Shown piece after piece: positions 31,860-43,899 of a stretch of DNA of 64,000 bases. The DNA is from Hsuehochloa calcarea (taxonomy: Eukaryota; Streptophyta; Magnoliopsida; Poales; Poaceae). The DNA is taken from contig CM070599.1 in the NCBI GenBank assembly GCA_036346395.1, forward strand, positions 10,469,232-10,533,231, read 5' to 3'. Both the position numbers and the translations under genes were made by a program. The notes under the pieces were generated by a model that worked only from the letters and a program-made list of their open reading frames with translations, made no database searches and had not been told where the DNA came from. Within the stretch, counting starts at the first letter, position 1; the number at the start of each line of letters is the position of its first letter.

Positions 31860-33385
31860 TCCAAAGTCGGCTTGTCTCTTTTTCGTCTCCATTCTCGCTC
31901 GCCGCCTCATTTGAGCCTAAAGATGTTTGTCATGCTCTATCCGACGAGTCTTGGACAAACGCTATGCATGAGGAGTTGGAAAACTTTGAAAGAAACAAGG
32001 TCCGGTCCCTTGTTGAGCCCCTCAAGGTCACAATATCATTGGGACCAAATGGGTGTTCAAGAACAAGCAAAGTGAAGATGGGTTAGTCATTCAAACAAGG
32101 CTAGGCCGGTAGCTCTGTGGGTACTCTCAAGTTGAGGGTCTAGATTTCAAGAGACCTTTGCCCTCAGTAGCTAGACTTGAAGCCATTAGAATCTCGCTTG
32201 CCTTTGCAGCCTTCTAAGGGTTTCAAGCTTTACCAGATGGATGTCAAGAGTGCCTTCCTCAATGGCCTTATTGAGGAAGAAGTCTATGTCGAAACCTCCC
32301 GGTTTCGAGAACCCCAAATACCCTAACCATGTCTACAAAGCTTTCCAAAGCTTTGTATGGACTCAAGCAGCTCCCTGAGCTTGGTATGAAAGGCTTAAGT
32401 CCTATCTCACGAGCCATGGTTTTGAGATGGGTAAAATTGACAAGACCTTGTTCATTCGCCGCCTTGGCACCGATCTTCCGCTCGCCCGCATCTACGTGGA
32501 TGACATTATCTTTGGCGGCTCCTCGCATGCTCGCTTTCCCTTTCCGATGTCATGAGCTCTGAGTTTGAAATGAGCATGATGGGCGAGTTGAGCTTCTTCC
32601 TTGGCTTCCAAATCAAACAGACGGAGGGTACCTTTCTTCATCAAGGCAAATACACTCGAGACCTCCAAGCGCTTCGACATGAATGATGGAAAGCCAAGAT
32701 CAACTCCAATGGCATCTATAGCCGCCCGATCCGTATGAAGACGGCGAACCTGCTGACCAAAAGGAGTTCAGAGCATGATTGGCTCTCTCTTGTACCTCAC
32801 ACTCGAGACCGTATATACATTTTTTCGTGTGTCTTTGTGCTCTGTTTCGTGCTTCTCCTCGCAGATCTCATCGCCAAAGCGGTGAAACGCATCTTCTCGC
32901 ACCTTCGAGCTACCATTGACTATGGCATCCGTACTCTTCCTCTTCTTGTCTATCTCTTAGAGCCTTCTCCGATGCGATTTTGGTCGGTCAGAGGATAGAT
33001 AGGAAGAGCACTTCCGCACTTGTCAATTCATTGGCACTTCTCTTGTCGCCCGGTCGCCAAGGAAGCAATCCTGTTGCGCACCCACCGCAGAGGCCGAGCA
33101 CGCTGTCGCACCAGCTGTCGAGTCAAGTGCTTTGATGGTCTCGACCGCAGGATTTTGGGTTATCTATCGATCGCTGCTCCACTCTTTGTGATAACACGCT
33201 CGCGATTTGCATTGCCAAGAACCCAAAGGCAACATTCTCGACCAAGCATATTGATATCGATATCACTTTCTTAGAGACCATGTAGAGAAGGGTGACATTG
33301 TGCTCCAGCCAGGAGAGGAGCACCGCTATCGATATCTTCACTAAGCCTCCGGATGCCTTGCCACTTTATGGGAGAGCTTAGTGGT
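31860..33385 (+). pseudogene. C3 reverse transcriptase and RNase H relic
   Basis: From about 31900 frames read ALSDESWTNAMHEELENFER (RT start), FKNKQSEDGLV-like (about 32058-32090), YQMDVKSAFLNGLIEEEVYV (about 32234-32293), the YVDDIIFGG box (32493-32519) and SMMGELSFFLGFQIKQTEGT-like sequence (about 32575-32630). RNase H follows (ADFG.. and SGTCQFIGTSL-type sequence about 32970-33040, then ending at about 33340). Frame breaks occur roughly every 100-200 bp. Compared with C2 the protein is less readable even though C3 inserted later, which is odd and discussed under findings. Confidence 0.82.
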
Positions 33386-33399
33386 TTGTCCTTACTGAT

Positions 33400-35137
33400 C
33401 TTTGTGAGGGGGAGCTTTGTGCTACTATTGTATTATATTATATTATATTATATTATACTCTTACTCCTTTCTCGTTACATTTCTTTTAATATTTGGGTCA
33501 AGTCCTTCCAAAGATAGGTTAGAGTGGTTCTCTTGCCACATTGCTTTGACTGCTACTTCTTGTCTTGTGCTTCTAGGATGTCGCTTATTAGTCGCCTCTT
33601 CCCTCTAAGTAGAGCTTACTCACTTCTTATAGGTTCTAGCAGGGTCGGGCCACCCTTGGGTAGACAGGATAGTGTTTGCTCCTTAGTGTATGAGTTGATC
33701 ACCGATAGTCCTAGAATCATATGGGGTAGATAAGAACCCGTCTCGAGCGATAGTTTTCTATATCTTTCTATGCTCTAAAGGATCGCTTTTTCGCTTTACT
33801 TATCGATTCTCGCTTTTGTTCCTTTGGTTGTGGGGAGTTATTCTTGGTTATTCCATACTCTTAATTTTGTCATAACTCAACTCAATTAAAAGAAGCATCT
33901 CATTCAAGGGAATCGATTTTTGTGCATTTCATTCCGCATTGCATTATAATCAAATGGAGCCTTGTTTATTATCCCTTATGATATGTTTTCACTATTTTAC
34001 ATCTTGCCATGATTTATGCTAAACCGCTAGATCTATCATGACTTTTTATGTGTAGTTTAGTCTTTGCCATGCTAAGGTGTTTAAAAATGCTAAACTTGAA
34101 TTAAAATCTTGTCATGATAGCTCTTGAGACTAGTCTGGTTGAAACTATCCTTTTATGATTTTCGCCATGTCAAGTAGGCTGAGTTGAGTCCTGAATCTCT
34201 TTTGAACTTTTGAGTAAGCTATGTCGCTTGTTAAGAAACATGACTTATCTCTAATCACCGGTCTAAAACTTCAAAAGCAAAATGATCTCTTTTGTGCGAA
34301 AAACCGATCTCACCAAATCTTTCTCATGAGACGGCTTGCCATTGCACTAGGCATGAACTCGTGGGGAGCCTTGATGACCTAAGATCACCTCCTTAAGTCT
34401 GTTGTTTGGAGTGGTCGATAAGGCTTGGGATCTAGCACATGGCTTTAAAAAAATGGTTGAAGCTTAGGAGGCAGTTGTGGATGGCACCTAGTCCAGAGCT
34501 TGCTTTACTGAGATAAAACCATAAAAAGTCTTCGTAAAAAGAAAATGTGCTAAAATTGCTTATCACTAAAGAGACCAAGTTCGATAAAATGAGTCCTTCT
34601 TCAACTGTAGCACTCTAAACTGCTCAAGATGAGTCTTCTTGGTTCAACTTAGATTATTTGACATGGCTTGTATCATCTTTGGATATCTTTAGCTAGATTT
34701 CAATCTTGACTTATTTGACTCGCTAAAGAATTGGATCATTAATCGATTATGGACTTTCTGCCTTAGCTTTTCTATACATCAATTGTCATGATCTTGATAG
34801 CATTCTTCTGTGTTATGGCTTGGTGTAATACTCTCATAGTCATTTTGGATAATCTACATGGCTTCTAATGCTTAAATTGAACATCACATTGTATTCTCCT
34901 CCCTTTTCTACATCTTGATGATTTTATTGCCAAAGGGGAGAATTTTGAGAGAAAAAGCCTTCTCGAGAAAAGCCTTGAGTTTTGTGCTAAAATTGCTCTT
35001 TCATCTCATCTCAAGTCTTTTTCTTTGTCAACATGGTCTTGAGCTTAACTACTCTTGTTTAGACCTTGGTTGATTTTAAACTCAAACTCATCTTATGCTT
35101 TTTAGGTGATTGTCAATATACTCATCAAGGGGGAGAT
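33400..35137 (+). other. C3 3' non-coding region with several purine tracts
   Basis: Purine tracts GAGGGGGAG (33405-33413), TGGGGAG (about 33831), AAAGGGGAGAA (about 34934) and the LTR-adjacent AAGGGGGAGAT (about 35127-35137) punctuate 1.7 kb without a supported coding frame. A TATTA pentanucleotide microsatellite lies at 33428-33458. Confidence 0.72.
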
Positions 35138-36720
35138 TGAGAGACCATGTGAGAGGTCCTCCACTCTGAGTGATGAGTATTTGACAAATGTGTTGATTAG
35201 ATTGAGAGTTGGGTTTTTTGGTTTGGACTGCTTCGGGCCGAAGTCAGAAAATCGAACTACCATTGTATGGAGCGAAGTTCGATAAATCGAACTACGGCGC
35301 TGGAAATAGGATCTTCCGATTTTCCCGGTTTTGAGTTCTATTAATGAAATCGGAACTTCCGCACAAGGGTAGCGAGTGTCCGATAATACCGACATTGAGT
35401 GTTCTCTCGAGATGCTAATCGGAATTGAATTTCCGAAAGTCGGATGTTCAAGATCGAAGTACCGTTGTGTTAAGCGCGAACTTCCGATAATTCCGACAGC
35501 GCGGTAGCCTGAAATCGGAACTTCCGCCGTGGTAAGTGCGAACTTCCGATTGTGTCCGTAATCGCGCGTAGAAGATTAATTTGTGATTTTGATTTTGTAT
35601 GAGTTTGAGTCTTATACAATTATTGATGCTATGATATTGTGCAATGCTATGTGATGTGTTTTTGTCCGTGTTGACCGCAGGCATCAAGATGGAGTCGTGG
35701 CGAGACACGTGGACCGACTAGGCGCAGGGGCGTTGAGGTCGAACGGCCGGGATGTGTCAAGACGGCGTGAATCTTGAGGTGGTTGCGGTCAAGGACAAGA
35801 AGGTGTACGGAGGCTTCCGTAGGTGCGCAGGGGCGAAGGGTCTTTTCGCAGCGCAAAAGTGGAGGCGGTTCTGTTCGGTGTAGCGGGCTTAATGGGTTGG
35901 AGGCCCATTAGCAAAGGCTATAAATAGGGAGAACCCCGTGTTAGGGTTAGACTTGGTGAGAGAAAATTAGGTTAGCTCTAGAAAAGGATTTGTTTTGCTT
36001 TTTGAGAGCTTGTTGAGAGGAGAGTATGAACTCAAATCTTTTGTAATCATTCCTCTTGCTTTACCTCAGAATCGTTGTTTCAATCCAATGAAATCGAGGT
36101 TTTGATTATTTGACTTTGCAACTCTTCCTCTCTCTGCTTCATGTTGAATATCTAGGGTTTTGACATATCTTTTGATTCGCCTTAAGAAATAGCATGAAAC
36201 TTGATATCTAGAGTCGCTTTGATATTGCTATTACATCCTCAAAGTTTCATGAGCTAAGAATCGAGAATCTCGCTATCATTGGTTTTGGTCTTTCTTGCCC
36301 TTCTTCAAGAAACCGCTTTGGCTTGATCATTGAATCTTTGTTTGCAATTTTTCCATGAGGTCAAGATGGTGTTTAGGATGATGTCCCGTGAAACTTGACC
36401 GAGAAGAGCATTCAAGATTTAGTTTTTGGATTTTTGAAAAGAAACCCGAAGATCGTTTTTGGTCAGACAATCGAACTTCCGATTGTCCATAGCGAATTAT
36501 CGCAGCGGAACTTCCGCGACCGATTCCGAACCACGGAGTGCGGAAGTATCACGTAAAATCTGAACATCCGATATTTGATGTAATGCATCGAACTTATGAT
36601 TAGTTCTCCGATTTTGTTTTACTCTTCTTGAGAGGGTTTGTAGATCTTATTTAAATACAAGAAAGGGAGTTCTTAATTTTAAGGCACCATTCACCCCCTC
36701 TGCTGCCATTTCGTCCTTCA
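35138..36720 (+). repeat. 3' LTR of C3
   Basis: 1583 bp, TGAGAGACCATGTGAGAGG...TCGTCCTTCA, with TATA box at 35918-35927 and GGAACTTCC-type motifs at about 35345-35550 and 36475-36515. Confidence 0.88.
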
Positions 36721-38250
36721 ATGATATTGTGACTTTGGGGGGCTCAAGAGTTTACCAGACCTTTGTTTCTTTCAAAGTTTTCCAATTTTCGCGCATGGCG
36801 TTAGTCCATGACTCATCGAAAAAAGAGCATGACAAACGCCTTTGGGCTCAAACGAGGTAACAAAGGTAGAATGGAGGAAGAGAGACATGCCGTTTTGAAC
36901 AGTGACTCGCCAAAAAGATCTCCAACGATTGCTCAAGGATGGTCCTTGAATGTGTCTAGGAGGTCCAGTGGTGAGAAGATGAAGTGGCCTCTATCTCATG
37001 AGCAGATGAGATAGAACAGAGCCACGCCTTCAAGAAGCAGTAAGGTAAGGTGATCTCCTCGAGGTGCGGAAGAAGGCACCTCAAGAGGAAGAGAAGGAAT
37101 CGATCGGGTAGACAACCTCATCTCCATCCTCCTCATCGCCCACAAAGATGGACTCGGACGCCTAGAGAACTCGAGATATCGTGCATAGTCCCCGATCGTC
37201 TCATCGAAAGTCACCACAGTTTCTAACATTTGCTAGACTCTGAGTTCCCACTCTATAGCACGAGAGAGAAGCAATAGTAATCTGTGAAAGATCCCATCAC
37301 AAGATCGTGATTCGAACTTATCTAGGTTCCTGCACTTCAAAATAAAACACTTGCAACCAAACACACGAAAATGTAGACGCCTGGTTTTTCGCCCATATCT
37401 CAACTCATAAGAAGTGCGATGCAAGAGTGCCCGAAGAAAGACTGTTAGAAACATGACAAGAAGTAGCAATTTCACCAAAACTTCCTAGGTGCAGAGTACT
37501 CATCAAGTCACGCCATTCGAATAAGGTACGGTTCTTTCTTCTCAACGCCATTCTTCGCTGAGGACGATGGAGAACAGAACCGGTGCTTACACACTGTCTC
37601 ACGTCAAAACTCTCAAAGTAGGAGTTCTTGAACTCGGTGCCATTATCACCGCAATTACACGTACGCACCAGGAGCTCAACGAAAGCCTACAAAAAGACCC
37701 GAAAAGTGAATGCGTCATCTCTTCGAGGCTAAGAAAACACCAAGAATACCTCGAGAAGTCACCCACCACGACAGCACGCACCACTTCCTTCTTCATCGAT
37801 CGCACTCTCAGTCGTCTCATCGCGTTCATGGAGCGACTGACACAGTGCATTCGTTACAGTCACCGTGAATCGAGGATGTAAGCGCAACCATTTTGCCGCG
37901 TCGGCAAGCGAGCACAAACAAGATCCTGACCATTTGAGTTTGGCAGTTCCACGAATGAGATCGCGGTCGCTAACTCAGGTCGATGATCAAATCCTGCATG
38001 ACCGTCTCCTATGCCGAAAAAGTCAAATCACGGGATTCGGTTACTTAAACACTGAGAGATCACAGAAGACTCGGAAAAATCAGCGACGAAGATCCTTTCC
38101 ATATCAGAAATCTCATAAACGGACTACTGAAGAATCAAGAATTTTGCAATTGTTTTTCTTAAAGCTCACTCATACCGTCATCGCAAAGTCGAGAGATTGA
38201 AAGCAGAGTTATCTCGCAGTTACTTACTAAGGCAACATCTTTCAAAATAA
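36721..38250 (-). pseudogene. C2 integrase relic
   Basis: Minus-strand sequence right of C3: the RT N-terminal end and linker (36721-37000), then the integrase C-terminal region HRTSYELRYGRKTRRLHFRV (about 37360-37420), FGCKCFILK, the catalytic core VVVGDFSRYSW (about 37730-37765, the first Asp-Asp reading Gly-Asp), and the pre-integrase zinc region towards 38030. Many indels. It is the mirror image of 42700-44040 in C1. Confidence 0.8.
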
Positions 38251-40324
38251 ATGAATTATTAATGCTCATCGCACCTTTAGCGATGACGTGCCCAAATGAA
38301 GCATCTCCAAAGGTGATCGTCTCATCACCGAGCGCTGGCTAGGAAGAAAACCAATGAGACTCACCGGTCATATGACGTGAACACCCGAGTCTACAATTCA
38401 AACCTTTCCTTCTCGCCGGGCGAACCTCGAGTCAAACAGTAAAGTTCAAGATCTTGGGGTGAATCAACACGATTTGGCACCCACACCGGTAACACGTCAA
38501 CGATGAAGTAGTCAGCCAGATCGACTTCATCTACCCTACGCCTCCGCCACCAACAAGCCAAAAGATCTCACCGCTGCCGATCCGACTACTATGGGAGAGC
38601 GAGTCGGCGCCGCAATAATCGTTGATCTGCCGCTGGTAGTTATCTCGGTAGAAAACGAGATCTACCAGACGGCGGAAGTTACGATCAGTGGGAGCATGAG
38701 GACGGTAATAAAAAACTCGTAAAAACCAAGTCCTATATGTCGCCCAAAATCATCAGATGGAACAAATTTAGATCTCGCAGTTGGTCTTAGGTGCACTCAA
38801 GACTGGGTCGACCTCGAATGTACCCAAGAGACTCAACACGGTTAGTCGCACGCGATCTTGGCGCTTACAGCAATGATCAATTAAATGTTCATCCTTCGAC
38901 GCAGGTGCAATGATACCGCCTTAGAGTTTAAGTCAGTGCAATCACCTGAATGTCGGAGATCCTTTGAATAAAGCCCACGATTTAAAAATCGACTTCAGTT
39001 AGATTCTGGGCTTAGTCTTGAACACACTGCGTGCTATGGTTTTGAGCACCACGGTGATTTTCTCATGTCCTTATGGACATAATATTCCAGACCCTCAAAT
39101 TTGCAAATCTTGGATTGGTCTAGAATGAGACTGAGCTTCTTCTGCCTCCTACAAATTTCTTCAAGAGTGTTCATAAGACATCGACACTCCCGAAAGAGAG
39201 GGTGCAAGAAGTAGTGGAAAGAAGGAACAGTGAAAGTAGTAAGGGAGCAAGAAGAACCACCGACATAGAAAGATTGCTTGTGCACGCCACAAACATTGGG
39301 GACAGCCTTGTCGCTATGTATTGTTCACGTTGTTAGAAGTGCCTTACCATACTTCAGACTTCTTCCCAAAGACAAACAATACAAAGCGTAAGATTGTGTT
39401 TCTAGAAAGTTCTAGTTAAGCTTCACACATTTTCATTCAACAAATTCACATTTTAGTTTATTACATTGATTGCATGGTGAGCTAACATGTCCTTAGATAT
39501 ATCGAGCCAGCTTGTTATCGTGATCAATCATTTCGAATCGCAGACAGATTCTAGTTCGCCAAATCTCTGGACAAGCTTAAGCAAGAAACAATGGGTTTAG
39601 TTAGCTTTGAATTCGCCACTTTGTGATCCGCCGCTTTAAATTATCTGAGATTATTACAATTAATAGTTCGCAGATCGAGCAACATGGTATATAGACTTCA
39701 ATCTGAATTATTCTACCTTCACATGAGGTGCAAGCAGCAGTCTCAACAGCAGTAGATGAGCGAGGTGCTACTCACTCATCTTCAATTACAAAGAAGGCTA
39801 ATGTTCTCTTGTTTTTAATCATGTCAAAGCTCAGAGGACACACTATCATACAAGTCCTTAGTTTTTCCATGTCATCACAAAGCACAACATGTGTCACAAT
39901 ATCACGAGGGAGCAGATGTGTGCAAAGCAAGCTCCGTGATAGTCTAGCTACTTCTTCTTCAACCAAGACACTTAGCCTCAGACTCTTAGCATGAAATTAC
40001 CCAGCTTAAGAAAAGCATCATTAAGTCGTCGCAGTGGACTAACTTCACCGGAGTCGAGACAAACGCTACCGTCGCCAGCCGCCCCGGAGGCCATGAGCAT
40101 ATGTCAAGAGTTGTCGTTGCCCTTGGGATCATGATCGTCCTTCATCATCGTCACTCCACCTCTTCACCGCCGGGTGAGTTGCGTCGAGAGGCGGTGAGGA
40201 CGCGATGGAACAGCTTCTTGCCTTCCAAAGTTGCGGAACTTTTCTTGCGCCTGGTCGTGCCGAGGGCTTGTGAGGTTCTTGTCGATGTAGTCGCTCTCTG
40301 CTCTGATCGCCATAGTCACCTTTT
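38251..40324 (-). pseudogene. C2 protease and C-terminal gag relic, ending at the inverted junction
   Basis: Minus-strand copy of the region seen in C1 at 40325-42560 and in C3 at 28330-30520. Landmarks are the FILKDVALVSK-like protease part near 38225-38260, and the gag region ending 40324 with GGTGACTATGGCG on the minus strand. Sequence upstream of this in gag, including the zinc knuckle, is absent because the plus-strand C1 copy starts here. Confidence 0.75.
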
Positions 40325-42560
40325 ATGAACCGCCCAAGCCGGGAAGGCAAAGGTGATTACAACGTTCGGGCAAGAACGACTACATCGACAAGAACCGCAA
40401 CATGAAGCCCTCAAGACTGACCAAGGCAAGAAGAAGTTCCGCAACTTTGGGAAGGCAAAGAAGCTGCTCCATCGCGGCCTCACCGCCTCGATTTAACCGG
40501 ACACCAGGCTGGTGCAGGTGGAGGACGATGATGGAAAGGACGATCATGATCCCAAGGACGACGGCAACTTCTCCTAAGATGTGCTTCATGGCCTCTGGGG
40601 CGATCTGAGCGACAATGAGCTGATCTGACCGATGAGGTTAGTCCCACTTACGACCACTTAATGATGCTTTTCTTAAGCTAGGTAGATTTCATGCTAAGTC
40701 TAGGCTAAGTGTGCCGAGTTGGAGAAGGAAGTAGCTAGACTATCACGGAGCTTACTTTACTTACATCCGCCTCCTCCCGTGATGATTGTGACACATGTCG
40801 TGGCTTTGCTTGATGACATGGAAAACTAAGGACCTTGCATGATAGTGTGTCCTCCGAACTAGACATGATTAAAGTAGAGAACATTAGCCTTCTTGTTGAA
40901 TTAGAGATGAGTAGGGTAGCACCTCCTTCATCTACTACTGTTGAGGCTATCGCTTGCACCTCATGTGAGGTTAAGGACAACTCGCTTAGAGGTCTTTATA
41001 CCATGTTGCTCGATCCGCCTCGAGACTTGGGAAAATTGTAATAATCTCAAGATGAACCTAAAATGGGCAGATCACAAAATTGTCAATTCCAAGTCGCGCT
41101 TACTAGAGCCCATTGTTTCTTGTTTAAATCGGCCCTAAGTTAATCACGAACTAGAATCAGATTCAAGCAGCTTCAAGAAATGATTGATCACAATAACAAA
41201 TCGCTCAAGATGCTTCTAAGGACCTTGTTAGCTCACCATGCAATCAATGTAATAAACTAAAATGTGATTTGGTTGCTTTGGATGAAAATGTGCGGTTAAC
41301 TAAGGACCTTCTAGAAACACAATCATCTGCTTGTATTGTGTGTGCTAGGAAGAAGTCTAAGGGTTTGGTAGAGACGCCTAGCAACGTGAACCAATCTGCT
41401 AGCAGTAGGACTGTCCCTCCAAAGTCGGCTGTGCATGCACAAGCCAATCTTTCCTCCGCCGCTGGTTCTTCTTCCGCTTCCCTTACCTTTCGTTCCTTCT
41501 TCCTCGCTTCTTCTTGCACCTCTCTCTTTCGGGAGTTTCAGATCTTATGAACACTCTCGAGAGGTTTGTAGGAGGAAAGAAGAAGCTCAATCTCATTCTA
41601 GACAAATCTAAGATTTGCAGATTTAATCAGGGTCTAGGATATGATATCCATGATGATATGAGGAAGCATCCACCTATCGTGCTCAAAACCATAGCACCAT
41701 GTGTGATCAAAACTAAGCCCAGGATCGAGAAAGTCAATTTTAAGTCAATGGTTTTGTTCAAAGGATCTCTCGACAAAGAAGGTGATTCCACCGCAGCTTC
41801 GCCCTCGTATGGCGGTATCATTGCACCTTCGCGTAAGGATGGACATTTGGTTGATCATTGCTTCAGCGCGCCAAGATCGCGCAGAGAGATCGTGGTTGAG
41901 TCTCGTTAGGTACATCTGTGGTTAGCCCTGCATCATGAGTGCACCTAAGACCAACACGAGGTCTAGGTTTGATACAACCGATGATTTAGGCAACATCGAG
42001 GACTTGGTTTTTCCGAAGTTTTCGATTTTGTCCTCATGCTCCCCTTTGGTCGTGACTTCCGCCGCTTTGAGGGTAGATCTCGCTTCCTTTCGAGATGGCT
42101 ACTCACGGCGTGATCAAAGATGTTGTTAGAATTCACCGCTTCTTCCATAGCGCTGGATTCAAGAATAGCCTTCAGTCCGCATACGCACCTTCCGACTTGT
42201 TGAGTGATAGAGAGCGAGGGTAGATAGAGGTCGGCCTTGCTTGACTACTTTATCTGCTCGACGTGTTACTCAAGATTGGGTGCCAAAATCACGGCTGATT
42301 CACCCCAAGATCGAGACTTTACTGCTTGACTCAGTTCACGGCCGAAGGGAAAGGTCCGGATTGTAGACTCCGGTGTTCTCGCCATATGACCGAGACTCGC
42401 TGGTTTTCTTCCCTAGCCCGTGCTCGAGGTGATGAGACGATCACCTTCTGAGATGCTTCATTTGGGGCCGCCATCGCTAAAGGTACCGTGAGCATAAATG
42501 ATTCTTTTATTTTGAAAGATGTTGCCTTAGTAAGTAAGCCGCAGATAATCGCCGCTCTCA
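40325..42560 (+). pseudogene. C1 gag remainder and protease relic
   Basis: Starts inside gag just after the zinc knuckle (CCGCCCAAGCCGGGAAGGC corresponds to 28329-28347 of C3). The better-preserved blocks are SMSRVAPPSSTTVEAIACTS-like (about 40906-40960), LTKDLLETQSSACIVC (about 41297-41345) and a DKSKICRFNQGLGYDIHDDM segment (about 41603-41662). The protease active-site region lies at about 42355-42420 with damaged codons. It is non-functional. Confidence 0.78.
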
Positions 42561-42699
42561 CCACCGATGACTTACGAGGTGAGCTTTAAGAAAACAATTG
42601 CAAAATTCTTGATTCTTCGTAGTCCGTTTATGGATTTCGATATGGGAGGATCTTTCGTGCTGATTTTTCCGAGTCTTCCGTGATCCTCTCCTGTTTAAT

Positions 42700-43760
42700 T
42701 GCTTCAATCCCGTGATTTGACCTTCCGCATAGGAGACTAGGTCATATAGGCTTTGATCATTTGACACGAGTTAGCGGCCACGATCTCATTCGTGGTTTGC
42801 CAAAACTCAAGATGGTCAAGGATCTAGTTTGCTCTCCATGCCAAGACGGCAAGATGGTTGCCGCTTCTCACTCTCTAGTCACAAAGGATAATGATCGATG
42901 CACCGTGACAACTACTCCATATGGATACAGATTGGTCCAAATTTGAGGCAGCCAACAGAGGGAAGTGGTATATTCTTGTTGTGGTCGATGACTTCTCGAG
43001 GTACTCTTGGGTGTTTTTCTTAGCCTCAAGGATGAGACGCTACTCTTTTCGTGGTCTTTTAGTAGGATTTTGTTGAGCTCCTGTGCATTACGAGCAATTC
43101 GCAGTGATAATGGCACCGAAGTTCAAGAATTTCTACTTTGAGAGTTTCTGGTGAGACAGTAGAGCACCGCCTGCCTCCATACGCCCCCAATGTAATGGCG
43201 CTAGGAGAGGAAGAACCGCACCTTGGTCGAGATGGCTGTGACGATGCTTGATGAGTACTCTACACCTAGGAAGTTTTAATGAGGCAATTGCTACGCTTGT
43301 CATGTTACTAACAGAGTCTTTCTTCTGCACTCTTGCATCGCACTTCTTATGAGTTGAGATATGGGCGAAAACCCACGCCTCGCATTTTCGTGTGTTTGGT
43401 TGCAAGTATTTTATTCAAGTCCGGGAACCTAGACAAGTTCGAGTCACGATCTTGTGATGGGATCTTTCCGGTTACTCGACTTCTTCTCGTGCCTATAGAG
43501 TCCGGAATCATGAGTCTAGCAAAATGGTAGAAACTCGTGAGGTGACCTTCGATGAGGCCACCGGGACTAGGCCCGATATCTCGTGTTCTCTAGAGCACCT
43601 GAGTCCATCTTTGTGGATGATGAGGAAGACGGAGATGAGGGTTGTCTACCCGATCCAGCTTCTTCCTCCTCCTCTTGAGGTGCCTTCTTCCACCGCACTC
43701 GAGGAGATCAGCCTTACCTTCGCTTCTTCAAGCTAGTGGCTCTGCTCCTATCTCATCCGC
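42700..43760 (+). pseudogene. C1 integrase relic
   Basis: Pre-integrase part RGLPKLKMVKDLVCSPCQDG (about 42793-42852), catalytic core VVVDDFSRYSWVFFLAS (about 42976-43026), the second Asp in a SDNGTE context at about 43105-43122, and the C-terminal part HRTSYELRYGRKP (from 43336) with FESRSCDGIFP. The core is interrupted by frame changes. Confidence 0.82.
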
Positions 43761-43899
43761 TAATGAGGTAGAGGCCACTTCTTCATCTCACCTCGACCTT
43801 CTAGACACATTCAAAAGGACCATCCTTCGAGAGCAGATCATTGAGATCTTTTGAGCGAGTCACTGCTCAAAATCGGCATGTCTCTCTTCTGCCTCCATT

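Larger units (their letters stand above)
25925..36720 (+). mobile_element. copia element C3, inserted in the RT of C2
   Basis: The youngest insertion of the nest by position: 5' LTR 25925-27442, PBS, gag, protease, integrase, RT, RNase H, 3' non-coding region, 3' LTR 35138-36720. The left flank ends CAATG (25920-25924); on the right CAATG occurs at 36719-36723, overlapping the terminal CA of the LTR, so the CAATG target duplication appears to have lost a CA pair. The C2 sequence on the two sides (CCCAATG and ATATTGTGAC) joins as in C1 at 44034-44055. All protein frames are heavily shifted. Confidence 0.87.
21210..40324 (-). mobile_element. copia element C2 (inverted), 5' LTR lost, containing C3
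   Basis: Same family as C1, opposite strand. Its 3' LTR is 21210-22787, followed on the minus strand by PPT, 3' non-coding region, RNase H and RT (to 25924). C3 then interrupts it (25925-36720), after which integrase, protease and gag continue to about 40324. There the sequence flips directly into C1 gag on the plus strand. The C2 5' LTR, PBS and gag N-terminus are missing. This head-to-head contact leaves a giant inverted repeat. Confidence 0.85.

Noticed and set aside
33400..35137. An env-like gene between RNase H and the 3' LTR
   Set aside because: Some Sireviruses have one, but the frames here are short and share no consistent reading frame among the three copies.
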